From a virus, in the IMG/VR virus record IMGVR_UViG_3300032086_003911, positions 1 to 36,694 of that record: a stretch of 36,694 nt of DNA; one strand, 5' to 3'. The translations under genes were made by a program, and so were the position numbers. The notes beneath the pieces were generated by a model, which saw only the letters and a list, made by a program, of their open reading frames with translations, was not told where the DNA came from and ran no database searches. The number at the start of each line of letters is the position of its first letter. Positions within the stretch are counted from its first letter, which is position 1. This document shows positions 22,809 through 31,390 of this stretch, in pieces.

Positions 22809-24403
22809 CACCAGAGCAACAAAAAGCTTTAGCACTGGCAGCAGCTCGCAGACGTAGATCTGAGGCGCAAGCACAACCTGCTCAACAAAAGCCTGCAGGG
22901 TTCATGGAACGCCTTGGCACTGGTGTAACCGATCCTGTTATAGGTCTAAACCAATTTTTATATAATGTTTTACCGCAACCAGCACAACGAGGTGTCAATT
23001 GGCTTACACAGCAAGCTGCTGATGTTGGTTTAACTACACCTATGCCTCCTGGTGGGTATAACGAATTTGTTAGGCAACGCGAAGCGGCTATAGCACAACA
23101 AGCTCCGGAAGGTGTGGACTGGGCGCGAATACTAGGTAATGTAGCGTCACCAGTAAATATATTACCTGCTACTGCCGGGGTGGGTCGTGCAGCCACTCAG
23201 GGTGGTCGAATTGCTCAGGGTATGGGCTTAGGTGGTTTTGCGGGTGGTACTACACCCGTTACTGAAGGTGATTATGAAACAGAGCTAGCTAAAAACGTTG
23301 CATTAGGTATGGCTGCTGGTATGGCAGGTGCGGGTGCGGTTGAAGGCGTTAGTAGAGTAGTTAGCCCACGTGCTTCAATTGATCCAGCTATCAGAGCGTT
23401 ACGTGGTCAGGATGTACCTGTTACACCTGGTCAAGCACTTGGTGGTGTACCTGGTAAATTAGAAGAAAAATTGGTCAGTGTACCAGTTATGGGTGAGGCG
23501 ATTGCAGCACGTCGTGGTGAAGCTATGACAGCTTTTAATAAAGCGATGGTTAATCGAGCAGGTCGTTCAATTGGGTTTAAAACCGCTAAAAGCGGTGCTG
23601 ATGCTATTTCTGATCTAGATACAGCAGTAGGTAAGGCTTACAACGAAGCAATTGATAAAACTAAAGGCGTAGTAGTTGATGAGGAGTTCTTGACTAATGT
23701 TAGGAATCTTTCAGAGATGGCTGCAGATGTTGCTGATGCTGGGCAGACTAAAACTGCTTTTGATCGTCAGGCCAAGATTATTTTGGAAAAAATATCAAAG
23801 GGTGGAAAGATCTTACCCGAAACTTGGAAAGAGTTGGACGCAAAAGTAGGCAAACTCGCTAGCAAGGGTGCTAACGAAGATTTTAAGCAGGTAATGCGTC
23901 AATTACAAACAGAATGGCGCGATGTTGCCGCTAGGTCTAATCCTGAACAAGCGCAGTCATTCAGAGACGCTGACCAGGCTTATTCAGGATTGCAAAGACT
24001 ACTTAAAGCATCAACCGCTTCTGTTGGTGGAGGGGGTGAATTTACACCCGGACAACTATTTACAGCGGCACGTCAACAAGCACCTACTAAACGTAGTTTG
24101 GCCCAAGGAACAGCTCCGTTTTTAAAGGAAGCAAGAGAAGCACAACGTGTATTGGGTGCAACAGTACCTAGTTCTGGCACGGTCGACAGAGCATTAGCAG
24201 CTGGCGGTATAGGCGCGTTAGGTGTAATGGATCCGACTACTTTACTGGCTCCCGCGATCGGTACAGCTATTTATAGTAGACCATTATCGCAAGCGTTAAC
24301 AGCTACTGTAGCGGCAAGACCTAAAGCGGCAGAGCCTTTAGCACAAGTACTTCGTAGAACCTCACCGTTTGTCGGCCTTGGAGCCGCGCAGGCGACCGAA
24401 TAG
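22805..24403 (+). CDS. DNA-ejection/internal virion protein with hydrophobic Gly/Ala segments
   Basis: This 532-residue protein has a basic Gln/Ala N-terminus (ALAAARRRRSEAQAQ) and several Gly/Ala-rich hydrophobic stretches (NVALGMAAGMAGAGAVEGV near residue 165, GGIGALGVMDPTTLLAPAIG near the end). Helical charged regions lie between these (DVADAGQTKTAFDRQAKIIL). The mix fits a podoviral DNA-injection protein that inserts into the cell envelope. It is the third member of the ejection cluster. No enzymatic motif for peptidoglycan hydrolysis is visible. Confidence 0.65.
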   Translation: MTPEQQKALALAAARRRRSEAQAQPAQQKPAGFMERLGTGVTDPVIGLNQFLYNVLPQPAQRGVNWLTQQAADVGLTTPMPPGGYNEFVRQREAAIAQQAPEGVDWARILGNVASPVNILPATAGVGRAATQGGRIAQGMGLGGFAGGTTPVTEGDYETELAKNVALGMAAGMAGAGAVEGVSRVVSPRASIDPAIRALRGQDVPVTPGQALGGVPGKLEEKLVSVPVMGEAIAARRGEAMTAFNKAMVNRAGRSIGFKTAKSGADAISDLDTAVGKAYNEAIDKTKGVVVDEEFLTNVRNLSEMAADVADAGQTKTAFDRQAKIILEKISKGGKILPETWKELDAKVGKLASKGANEDFKQVMRQLQTEWRDVAARSNPEQAQSFRDADQAYSGLQRLLKASTASVGGGGEFTPGQLFTAARQQAPTKRSLAQGTAPFLKEAREAQRVLGATVPSSGTVDRALAAGGIGALGVMDPTTLLAPAIGTAIYSRPLSQALTATVAARPKAAEPLAQVLRRTSPFVGLGAAQATE

Positions 24404-24471
24404 ATGGATCCAGAACATGCATGCTAAACTCTTACCTAATATGATTAAAATTAATTCCATGAGGTGCGATT

Positions 24472-26208
24472 ATGCCTTTTAACGGTTCAGGTACTTACAC
24501 TCTCCCAGCAGGTAATCCTGTTGTTAACAATACTGTTGCGAGCTCTACGGTTCACAACAACACTAATAGTGATATTGCCACAGCGTTATCAACTTGTATA
24601 GCCAAGGACGGTCAGAGCACACCAACCGCTGATATACCGATGGGTGGTTTTAGTCTTACTGGTTTAGCAGACGGCGCAGCATTACAGGAATCCGTTAATG
24701 TAAGGCAGTTACAGAATAACGGTGCTATTACGTTAACAAGTGTATCTGGCACTAATACTATTACTGCTACCGTATCGCCTGTTCCCGCAGCTTATGCGTC
24801 AGGGCAGATTTTTGTTTTTGAGCCTGCGGCCAATAATACGGGTGCATCGACCATTAACATTAGCTCATTAGGAGCAAAAGACATTTATCTAAACAATGCC
24901 GCAATTGGTGCTGACGTATTGGTTAGCGGCCAACCTGTGGTTATTCGTTATAACGGTACTCAATTTGAAATCATTGGAAAGTCTGATTTTGCAAGCTTAA
25001 ACGCTGCCGTTAATACTTTTGCGGGTAATGTGACCGTGAACGGTGCACTTTCAGTAGCAGACGGCGCAGCATTACAGGAATCCGTTAATGTAAGGCAGTT
25101 ACAGAATAACGGTGCTATTACGTTAACAAGTGTATCTGGCACTAATACTATTACTGCTACCGTATCGCCTGTTCCCGCAGCTTATGCGTCAGGGCAGATT
25201 TTTGTTTTTGAGCCTGCGGCCAATAATACGGGTGCATCGACCATTAACATTAGCTCATTAGGAGCAAAAGACATTTATCTAAACAATGCCGCAATTGGTG
25301 CTGACGTATTGGTTAGCGGCCAACCTGTGGTTATTCGTTATAACGGTACTCAATTTGAAATCATTGGAAAGTCTGATTTTGCAAGCTTAAACGCTGCCGT
25401 TAATACTTTTGCGGGTAATGTGACCGTGAACGGTGCACTTTCAGTAGAAGGTAATACAACAATAGGAAACGCGGCAGGCGATACTATTACTTATAATTGT
25501 GAGACCGCGACAGTTAACACAAGTTTAAGTTTTAATTCGGGTCAATTCTTGATTGCTTCAGGTGGGGATATTTCTACTACCGGAGGGTTAACGGTAGCGT
25601 CAGCTTCTACATCTGCAACTGTTAATCTAGGCAACTCGGGAGGGAGTTTTTATAGTCAGGTAATACAAGACGCTGCAACGACAGGAAAATTAAGATACAA
25701 CAGTTATGCGGCGAGCGGCTCTGCTCACGGGCACAGATGGGAAATAAATGGTACAGGGGTAATTGAAATAAACTCCGGCGGAGATTTTTACCCAGTAACA
25801 GATAATGCAGAAGAGCTAGGGAAATCTGGAAATAGGTGGTCTGTTGTTTATGCAGCAACAGGAACAATCAACACGTCAGATATGAGATTAAAAACAGAAA
25901 ATGGGGTGGTTTTAGGGTTGGATTTTATTAATAAATTAAATCCGATTTCTTACAAATGGAGAATAGGAAGGAATCGACTAAAAAACGGGATAGTCGTCCC
26001 AGAACCAGGTAAACGTCGCCATTGGGGTTTTTCGGCTCAACAAGTTAAAGAAACATTAGATAGCTTAGGTTTAGATTTTGGGTGTTGGACGGTTGCGGAC
26101 GATGGTCAACAAGGGCTTAGGTACGATCAGTTTATTGCACCAATTGTAAAATCATTACAGGAAATCAACGAACGTTTAACAATTCTTGAAAATAACTCCA
26201 AAGGGTGA
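24472..26208 (+). CDS. Tail fibre/spike with C-terminal S74 chaperone domain
   Basis: This 578-residue protein has an N-terminal repeat-rich region with LADGAALQESVNVRQLQ, typical of trimeric fibre stems. The C-terminal 110 residues carry the peptidase S74 intramolecular chaperone pattern: NTSDMRLKTENG near residue 470, then FINKLNPISYKW, WGFSAQQVKETLDSLGLD and a final coiled coil SLQEINERLTILENN. The chaperone drives trimerisation and self-cleaves at the Ser-Asp site. A perfect 130-residue tandem duplication lengthens the stem. The SD is GAGGTGCG. It is the likely receptor-binding protein and host-range determinant. Confidence 0.85.
   Translation: MPFNGSGTYTLPAGNPVVNNTVASSTVHNNTNSDIATALSTCIAKDGQSTPTADIPMGGFSLTGLADGAALQESVNVRQLQNNGAITLTSVSGTNTITATVSPVPAAYASGQIFVFEPAANNTGASTINISSLGAKDIYLNNAAIGADVLVSGQPVVIRYNGTQFEIIGKSDFASLNAAVNTFAGNVTVNGALSVADGAALQESVNVRQLQNNGAITLTSVSGTNTITATVSPVPAAYASGQIFVFEPAANNTGASTINISSLGAKDIYLNNAAIGADVLVSGQPVVIRYNGTQFEIIGKSDFASLNAAVNTFAGNVTVNGALSVEGNTTIGNAAGDTITYNCETATVNTSLSFNSGQFLIASGGDISTTGGLTVASASTSATVNLGNSGGSFYSQVIQDAATTGKLRYNSYAASGSAHGHRWEINGTGVIEINSGGDFYPVTDNAEELGKSGNRWSVVYAATGTINTSDMRLKTENGVVLGLDFINKLNPISYKWRIGRNRLKNGIVVPEPGKRRHWGFSAQQVKETLDSLGLDFGCWTVADDGQQGLRYDQFIAPIVKSLQEINERLTILENNSKG
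24665..25447 (+). repeat. Perfect 390-bp tandem duplication in the tail-fibre gene
   Basis: Bases 24665-25057 and 25055-25447 are identical on comparison line by line, with a 390-bp period. The junction shows a short TAG microhomology (TTTAGCAG, CAGTAGCAG, CAGTAGAAG). The unit is exactly 130 codons, so the frame is kept. Complete identity means a very recent event or an assembly artefact. Confidence 0.95.
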
Positions 26209-26212
26209 TAAG

Positions 26213-26635
26213 TTGAGCTTAATAGTTGCATTTTACAAAGATCGAGGGCATTTTTTTAACCGTATGGTTAATTGGTGGACTGGCGGCCCTTATTCTCATG
26301 TGGAGTTGCTTTTTAATGATGGAAAAAGTGCTTCGAGTAGTAATCGTGATAGAGGTGTGCGCTATAAGTATATACAGTATAGCGCTGATCGCTGGGATTT
26401 TATCGAATTAGATGATAAATTCAGCGATGCTGACGCACGTGCGTTTTTTGATAAAAATTCCCATAGAAAATATGATTATTTAGGTTTATTTGGCTTTGTG
26501 TGGAGGGCTCACAAAGGTAGTAAAAATCGCTTATTTTGTTCTGAATCTGTAATGTCTGCCCTTGGTTTCAAGGAGTCGTGGAGGTATTGTCCTAACACGT
26601 GTTATTCAGTATTACAGAGGTTTAAAAATGAGTAA
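26213..26635 (+). CDS. YiiX/NlpC-P60-type papain-like hydrolase
   Basis: The start is taken at TTG 26213 (MSLIVAFYKDRG) because AAGGGTGATAAG supplies the SD; an in-frame TTG at 26186 lies inside the fibre gene. The 140-residue product has the circularly permuted papain-like pattern of the YiiX/C40-related family: FFNRMVNWWTGGPYSHVELL with the likely catalytic His29, and LFCSESVMSAL with the likely catalytic Cys109. These enzymes hydrolyse amide or ester bonds, possibly in peptidoglycan or lipid. Placement between fibre and lysis genes suggests a virion-associated or lysis role. Substrate unknown. Confidence 0.7.
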   Translation: MSLIVAFYKDRGHFFNRMVNWWTGGPYSHVELLFNDGKSASSSNRDRGVRYKYIQYSADRWDFIELDDKFSDADARAFFDKNSHRKYDYLGLFGFVWRAHKGSKNRLFCSESVMSALGFKESWRYCPNTCYSVLQRFKNE

Positions 26636-26960
26636 GGAATTACCGAGACCGATTAGAGATTGGGCATTAACCAAGCTTGAACAATTCGCAATATTTATAT
26701 GTACCACTGCTATTACCATAGGGTCATTCGCACTCTGGGAAAATTATAAATTCAATCAAAGAGCAACAATAATACTTGAACAGCTTCAAGTTAACGACGC
26801 TCGCCAAGACGCTGAAATTGCAGAGATAAAGGGGAAAATGGTAACATGGGATACGTTAAAACGTATTGAATTGTTTCTTATTTCTCAACCACCTGAAGCT
26901 CGGGCTGAACAACTGAGCAACGCTTTAAAAATGGAGCTGGAGGGGAGAAAGAAACAGTAG
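26628..26960 (+). CDS. Single-span membrane protein of the lysis cassette
   Basis: The start at ATG 26628 has AGAGGT; it overlaps the hydrolase stop. The 110-residue product has one transmembrane segment (about residues 18-37, AIFICTTAITIGSFALW) preceded by a charged N-terminus. A coiled-coil-like soluble tail follows (ATIILEQLQVNDARQDAEIA). This topology is that of an inner-membrane spanin or a pinholin-type protein, but no outer-membrane spanin lipoprotein is evident nearby. It is best called a lysis-cassette membrane protein. Confidence 0.6.
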   Translation: MSKELPRPIRDWALTKLEQFAIFICTTAITIGSFALWENYKFNQRATIILEQLQVNDARQDAEIAEIKGKMVTWDTLKRIELFLISQPPEARAEQLSNALKMELEGRKKQ

Positions 26961-26968
26961 GAGGATTA

Positions 26969-27418
26969 ATGAAGATCTCTGAACACTTTCATCTCTCAGA
27001 GTTTGAAAAAAGCAGTACCGCTGAAAGATTAGGAATAGATAATACCGCACCCGCACAAGTTGTAGCTAACTTAACAGACCTTGTGGTAGACGTATTAGAA
27101 CCGTTACGTAGGATGGTGAAACGACCGATCGTTATTAATTCCGGCTATCGTTCATTGGAACTTAATCGCACACTTAAATCAAAAGACACTAGTCAGCATG
27201 TCCAAGGACAAGCCGCTGATATAGAATGTCCCGGATTATCAAATAAAGAATTAGCTAGTGTTATTAGAGATAACCTACCTTATGATCAATTAATCTTAGA
27301 GTTTTACAATAAAGACGATCCTTCTGCTGGCTGGGTTCATGTGAGTCATAAACGAGACTGGAACCGATTCGAGGTTTTATCTATAAACCGTCACGGAGTA
27401 CAAAGGGGGTTGGCATGA
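26969..27418 (+). CDS. Endolysin, M15 family peptidase
   Basis: This 149-residue protein matches the M15 (VanY/L,D- or D-Ala-D-Ala carboxypeptidase-like) zinc peptidase used as phage endolysin. The zinc-binding SQHVQGQAAD motif (residues 75-84; His77 and Asp84) is followed by WVHVSH (122-127) carrying the second His pair. An upstream SGYRSLELNR is also conserved. It cleaves cross-links in peptidoglycan. It lies between the membrane protein and the holin, and its stop overlaps the holin start (ATGA). The SD is GGAGGA. Confidence 0.9.
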   Translation: MKISEHFHLSEFEKSSTAERLGIDNTAPAQVVANLTDLVVDVLEPLRRMVKRPIVINSGYRSLELNRTLKSKDTSQHVQGQAADIECPGLSNKELASVIRDNLPYDQLILEFYNKDDPSAGWVHVSHKRDWNRFEVLSINRHGVQRGLA

Positions 27419-27804
27419 GCTTAACAGGTATAGCAGCAATAGGAAAGTTGGCTTTTAGCGCAATTGATAGGTTTATTCCTGACCCACAAAAAAAGATCGA
27501 GGCGCAGTTAGAGATCCAAAATAAGTTAATCGATAACGGTCATAAAGTTATTGAGCTAGCATCAAAAAATATTGAGACAGAAGCCGCTTCTAAACATTGG
27601 CTTGCTGCTAATTGGCGACCAATTACTATGTTAACTTTTGTAGGGTTGATTGTAGCCAGGTGGTTAGGTTTTGCCGCCCCGGATTTATCTGAAGCGGAGT
27701 ACCTTAAATTGTGGGACATTGTACAGCTCGGTTTAGGGGGTTACGTTTTTGGTCGAACCGCGGAGAAGATTGCGCCCGGCATTGTCAATGTTTTTAAGAA
27801 ATAA
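27415..27804 (+). CDS. Holin, GTA-type three-TM family
   Basis: This 129-residue protein has an N-terminal amphipathic region, a central KHWLAANWRPITMLTFVGLI and the C-terminal LKLWDIVQLGLGGYVFGRTA, the pattern of the GTA_holin_3TM family. It would form membrane holes that release the endolysin or trigger lysis. Its start overlaps the endolysin stop, so the two are co-translated. The 3' end overlaps the convergent minus-strand gene by 72 bp. It is the last late gene; no terminator is seen. Confidence 0.85.
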   Translation: MSLTGIAAIGKLAFSAIDRFIPDPQKKIEAQLEIQNKLIDNGHKVIELASKNIETEAASKHWLAANWRPITMLTFVGLIVARWLGFAAPDLSEAEYLKLWDIVQLGLGGYVFGRTAEKIAPGIVNVFKK

Positions 27805-27945
27805 CTTTTCATTGATATCGCGAACAACCTGGTCGAAGGTCTTATCATAAACCATCTTGCCATCAACGCGGCAAATTGATATTCCTCCGACCATTTCTTC
27901 ACTTATTATTTTTCCGTCTAATTCGATTACTCTGGTGTAAGGCAT
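27733..27945 (-). CDS. Small hypothetical protein convergent with the holin
   Basis: This 70-residue minus-strand product starts MPYTRVIELDGKIISEEMVG and has a perfect-type SD (GGAGGTGA) formed by the end of the upstream gene. The middle (VVRDINEKLFLK) is probably helical. The last 24 codons overlap the holin gene end to end, an unusual tail-to-tail arrangement. No domain recognised. Confidence 0.6.
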   Translation of the reverse strand: MPYTRVIELDGKIISEEMVGGISICRVDGKMVYDKTFDQVVRDINEKLFLKNIDNAGRNLLRGSTKNVTP

Positions 27946-27946
27946 C

Positions 27947-28360
27947 TTAGTTCACCTCCATATCATCTGGATACAATTCGGTTACTGGTCCGAACTCTGC
28001 GCCTGATAAGTACAGTAAACCCGTGACTATACCAATTACTGGGGCTAATCCTGAAACGATCGATTCCGCACCTAGTGCTACAGCCATGTTATTACCGAAC
28101 AAACCCATTTGTAAAGGACAAGTTACACTTTCGATTGTTTCCCGTGTGGCATCATCAGCGAATTTTAGTCCAACATAAACAGCGAGTTTTGCTCCCAAAA
28201 CACCGTTTACATCTAGTGGGTTGGCTTCCATCGCATTGTTTACATTTTCAATCGCAATTTCAGTGCTCACCGCGTCTGCAACAGCAGTTTTAAGAAAACA
28301 CTCAGCGTTCGCATTAATAGATACGATCGATAAAAACAAAGTTATTAATAATTTATTCAT
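27947..28360 (-). CDS. Exported/membrane protein with signal peptide, 137 residues
   Basis: The N-terminus NKLLITLFLSIVSINANA is a clear signal peptide with a cleavage site before ECFLK. The mature part has two cysteines (ECFLK and TCPLQ) and one likely transmembrane or amphipathic segment near the C-terminus (APVIGIVTGLLYLSG). The SD AGGGGG is the end of the upstream gene. A periplasmic or envelope location in an early gene block suggests a superinfection-exclusion or envelope-modifying role, but this is conjecture. Family not recognised. Confidence 0.6.
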   Translation of the reverse strand: MNKLLITLFLSIVSINANAECFLKTAVADAVSTEIAIENVNNAMEANPLDVNGVLGAKLAVYVGLKFADDATRETIESVTCPLQMGLFGNNMAVALGAESIVSGLAPVIGIVTGLLYLSGAEFGPVTELYPDDMEVN

Positions 28361-28599
28361 TTTAACCCCCTGTAAGTCTGCTCTAATTCATAGGCGTTTA
28401 AGGCAAATCTACGAATCATATTTAGCGTTTCAGCTGGTAAATCACTTCGAAGATCCAATGAATGAATATAGTTTTCAAGCATTGTCATCTTGTTATTTGA
28501 AGTTTTTTCAGAAAACGAACCGATTTGATCAATGAACTTTAGCTCGTCTGAACCTTTACCTGTGAAAGTCCAGGGGTTACCTACTTTTGCGTTACTCAT
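28357..28599 (-). CDS. Small hypothetical protein, 80 residues
   Basis: The product begins MSNAKVGNPWTFTGKGSDEL and is helical in its second half (LPAETLNMIRRFALNAYELE). TTAACGGGAGAAA precedes the start, the full early ribosome-binding motif. Its stop overlaps the exported-protein start (ATGA). The composition suggests a soluble cytoplasmic protein; no function is assignable. Confidence 0.6.
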   Translation of the reverse strand: MSNAKVGNPWTFTGKGSDELKFIDQIGSFSEKTSNNKMTMLENYIHSLDLRSDLPAETLNMIRRFALNAYELEQTYRGLK

Positions 28600-28630
28600 A
28601 ATTTCTCCCGTTAAAATTAAAAGGTAGCGA

Positions 28631-28699
28631 TTAATAAAACAAGAAATATGAAAAAGTTATCGCAATAATTACAAAAATAATAAATGTTGAAATTTTCAT
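28631..28699 (-). CDS. 22-residue single-span membrane peptide
   Basis: The minus-strand ORF encodes MKISTFIIFVIIAITFSYFL followed by FY: almost entirely one hydrophobic helix with a single Lys at the N-terminus. SD support is weak (TATAGGTC). It is the first ORF behind the promoter at 28741-28769. It resembles the other microproteins of this genome in size and type. Confidence is limited by length. Confidence 0.4.
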   Translation of the reverse strand: MKISTFIIFVIIAITFSYFLFY

Positions 28700-28740
28700 G
28701 TTAGACCTATATAGTCACCCGTTTTAAAAATCGTTAATTA

Positions 28741-28769
28741 AATATAATGCTATAAAATAATAAAGTCAA
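28741..28769 (-). promoter_or_regulatory. Strong early promoter with AT-rich spacer element
   Basis: On the minus strand TTGACT (28769-28764), a 17-bp spacer and TATATT (28746-28741). The spacer contains TTATTATTTTATAGC, the reverse complement of the GCTATAAAATAATAA element at the other early promoters. Confidence 0.7.
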
Positions 28770-28794
28770 CAACTAAAACGGGTTAGTACTTTAA

Positions 28795-29235
28795 TTAAAA
28801 GGGGATATCGTCATCTAAATCAGTAACCTTTTCACCAGTAAACTCTGGCGAGGCGATACCTTGTTGATGTGGATCTGGAGCAGGTTCAGCATTGATCACC
28901 GGATCTCTAGGGCCAACCATTTGTAAAACATCACCAATAATCTCGGTAGTATAACGGTCATTACCGGCTTGGTCTTGCCATTTTCTAGTTTCTAACTTAC
29001 CCTCGACATATACCTCACGACCCTTTTTCAAGTAATCCTTGGCTACTTCTGCCTGACGTTTAAAAAATACAACCCTGTGCCACTCGGTTTTTTCTTTTTT
29101 CTCACCTGTTGTTTTGTCTTTCCAAGTTTGTGAAGTAGCCACTGATAAATTGGCTACAGCGTCACCACTGGGCATGAATTTTACATCTGGATCAGCACCA
29201 AGCCTGCCTAAAATAATCACCTTATTAACACTCAT
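28795..29235 (-). CDS. ssb: Single-stranded DNA-binding protein
   Basis: This 146-residue protein has the OB-fold N-terminus [20 protein letters not shown] with the conserved [20 protein letters not shown] and [13 protein letters not shown] of bacterial-type SSB. A Pro/Gln-rich linker leads to the acidic tip DLDDDIPF, which recruits partner enzymes. Full length for a short-linker phage SSB. The start overlaps the polymerase stop, so SSB and polymerase are co-translated. It would coat ssDNA at the phage fork. Confidence 0.96.
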   Translation of the reverse strand: MSVNKVIILGRLGADPDVKFMPSGDAVANLSVATSQTWKDKTTGEKKEKTEWHRVVFFKRQAEVAKDYLKKGREVYVEGKLETRKWQDQAGNDRYTTEIIGDVLQMVGPRDPVINAEPAPDPHQQGIASPEFTGEKVTDLDDDIPF

Positions 29236-31321
29236 GTATGACCTCCTTTGTTAGTCCGTTAGTGAGTTTATTAATCTCGTCAAGATAAAAGTCGTAATCG
29301 ATTTGAATCTCATCGAGATTTACATCAGAAAGGTCGTTTGCAACTGAGATTTTGCGACCTTTCATGAATGCTATTTTTCGCCAGTTTTCATCTTCGTATT
29401 TAAAAAACCCTTTCTTTGGCTCAGGCTTACCGTCGATGGGCGGCAGTAGTTTAAACATTTCACAACCATCATTTGAGACGTACACCCTGCTTGTTTTCTG
29501 AATCTCTTCGTATTCATCTTCTTGAACTTGTAAAATAAATTTACCTGTTCGTTGCACCTTGGCTTTGATCATGAAATCCATAGGGTCGAGCCATGATTCA
29601 AGTAATTCCATCGGGTCAACACCTTCGAGTAAAACTTTTTCGGCAATCTTAGGTATCACAAGCGATGAGTGGTTTTTATGCCAATCTAACTCATACTCAT
29701 AGACACCTTTGCGTTTAATTTTACCGTCCACACTTACCGCTATGTAATTGTTGACATCTCGTACAATCATTTTCGAATAATTGACAAATTCCATTTTCAG
29801 ATTTACTAGCTTTTCCCACTCATCAACAACTTGATTTAAGAGAGGTCTATCACATCTATTTATCTTTACGGTTATTCCATCTGTATTAACTTGGATTAAT
29901 AAGATATTTTTTATTTTCCCCCACATCATTTCGCAAAGTTTACACAGTAAGAGCTGACCATTAAGGGTTACTTTCATCGTATGTAAGGGGTCATAGAAAA
30001 CACTAAAGTCAGCATTTGTATCACCAAAGGTTCCACCGTTTAAAGCCAGTTTTAATATCTTGTTACCAGGGGTACCCTTATCATATGTTCTACGCTCAAT
30101 TGATAATTCCTCGCACACATCACAGAAATCTTCTCTTAAATGCTCAGGGTAGAACCGATTTGAAATCGTACTTCTGGGATAGTATGATTCAACGTCTATG
30201 TCTACGATCTCAAAATCGTCATCTGACTCAAAAACTTGTCTTTTCACACTACCGTGAATACCACCTGTGCCGAAATCAAATTGAAAACCATTAACCTTGG
30301 CATTCAAGGGTTCTTGCACAATTGAGTATGAACCATCCATATACTCATATCTGTATTTAGAAGGGTGATCGGGTAGCTTGATGGTGTCGATAATCTCATT
30401 TTTAATTTTCTCATCTAAATGTTCTATCTTTTTAGGTATTCTTTCTATCCTGACACCGCATGAATTATAATGTGATTTCTCATTATTTGTGAAAACCCCT
30501 TCAGTTTCTGAAATTCGTTGCCTAACCATCCAATCTAAAACATTTTGAAATTCAGCTATGTCAAATCTAATCCAAGGTAATATCGCATCATTTAGATCAA
30601 TCTCTTCGCGTATTGTCTGTACAGCAATTCTTTCGCCGTTTTCATCCTTTTTGTAACATTCTATTCCAGCTTCTTCCAATCTCATGGTTAGATAATTTCT
30701 ACCAATGGATACATCAGACATATTGAACCAATCTTTGTAAGGATACTTTTTCTTTAATTCGGCTCTGAAATTTATAGCGGCAATATTTTTTTCAGCAAAA
30801 TCTCGCGTGGAGTTTGTGTCATTTGGGTTATATCGCCTTATAACTTTGGCTTGGTCTTCTGTGAGCCAAGTTCCTGGTGGGAAAGGTAGATCTTGCAGAT
30901 TTGAATAACGCATGGTGAATTGAATCGCCTTCAAACTTGTCATTCGTGCTTTGTTATCATAGTGATTTATTTTGAAGAGATCTATTTGCTTCATCAATCT
31001 CTTTTTTGGTGATATATAAGGTACTGGATCACCTAAATCTTTGCTTTTAAAAAGATTATTCCCGACTTCGTATAAATCGTAAGCCTTTGCTGACGGGTTT
31101 CTTAAGAAATGTTCTATCAAAAACATATCATAATTGATATTATTGAAGCCGACTAAAAATATGCCTTTCTCAATTATGGAGTGACACGTTTTAAGTAAAG
31201 CTTTTGAATCGTCTCTAAAATCGGAAATCTCAAAATACTTATGTTGCCCTGTTTCAAATCCGCAGAAATCAACACTGAAGAAATTAGGGTACGACTCCAC
31301 ATCATAAATTAACAATCTCAT
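29225..31321 (-). CDS. Compact family B DNA polymerase with 3'-5' exonuclease
   Basis: This 698-residue replicative polymerase has an N-terminal exonuclease with YDVES (DxE, residues 6-10) and [10 protein letters not shown] (58-67). Polymerase motif A is [10 protein letters not shown] (376-385), preceded by the GTGGIHG segment (351-357). Motif B is [13 protein letters not shown] (421-433). Motif C is VNTDGITVK (478-486), with Asn in place of the first Asp of the usual DTD and Gly after Asp481. The protein is shorter than typical family B enzymes (about 800-1000). TTACGGGAGATAAG precedes the start. It works with SSB, the primase and the VapE ATPase encoded in this genome. Confidence 0.88.
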   Translation of the reverse strand: MRLLIYDVESYPNFFSVDFCGFETGQHKYFEISDFRDDSKALLKTCHSIIEKGIFLVGFNNINYDMFLIEHFLRNPSAKAYDLYEVGNNLFKSKDLGDPVPYISPKKRLMKQIDLFKINHYDNKARMTSLKAIQFTMRYSNLQDLPFPPGTWLTEDQAKVIRRYNPNDTNSTRDFAEKNIAAINFRAELKKKYPYKDWFNMSDVSIGRNYLTMRLEEAGIECYKKDENGERIAVQTIREEIDLNDAILPWIRFDIAEFQNVLDWMVRQRISETEGVFTNNEKSHYNSCGVRIERIPKKIEHLDEKIKNEIIDTIKLPDHPSKYRYEYMDGSYSIVQEPLNAKVNGFQFDFGTGGIHGSVKRQVFESDDDFEIVDIDVESYYPRSTISNRFYPEHLREDFCDVCEELSIERRTYDKGTPGNKILKLALNGGTFGDTNADFSVFYDPLHTMKVTLNGQLLLCKLCEMMWGKIKNILLIQVNTDGITVKINRCDRPLLNQVVDEWEKLVNLKMEFVNYSKMIVRDVNNYIAVSVDGKIKRKGVYEYELDWHKNHSSLVIPKIAEKVLLEGVDPMELLESWLDPMDFMIKAKVQRTGKFILQVQEDEYEEIQKTSRVYVSNDGCEMFKLLPPIDGKPEPKKGFFKYEDENWRKIAFMKGRKISVANDLSDVNLDEIQIDYDFYLDEINKLTNGLTKEVIHEC

Positions 31322-31341
31322 ACTTATCTCCCGTAATAAGT

Positions 31342-31369
31342 GAGGGTTTTTATTAAGCCAGTAACCCTC
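31342..31369. repeat. Inverted repeat GAGGGTT/AACCCTC between polymerase and MazG-like genes
   Basis: A perfect seven-base dyad with 14-base spacer lies in the 69-bp gap. Without a U-tract it is not a terminator; it could be a processing hairpin or attenuator affecting polymerase translation. Confidence 0.4.
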
Positions 31370-31390
31370 CTGACATCTGGCACGGGAGAC

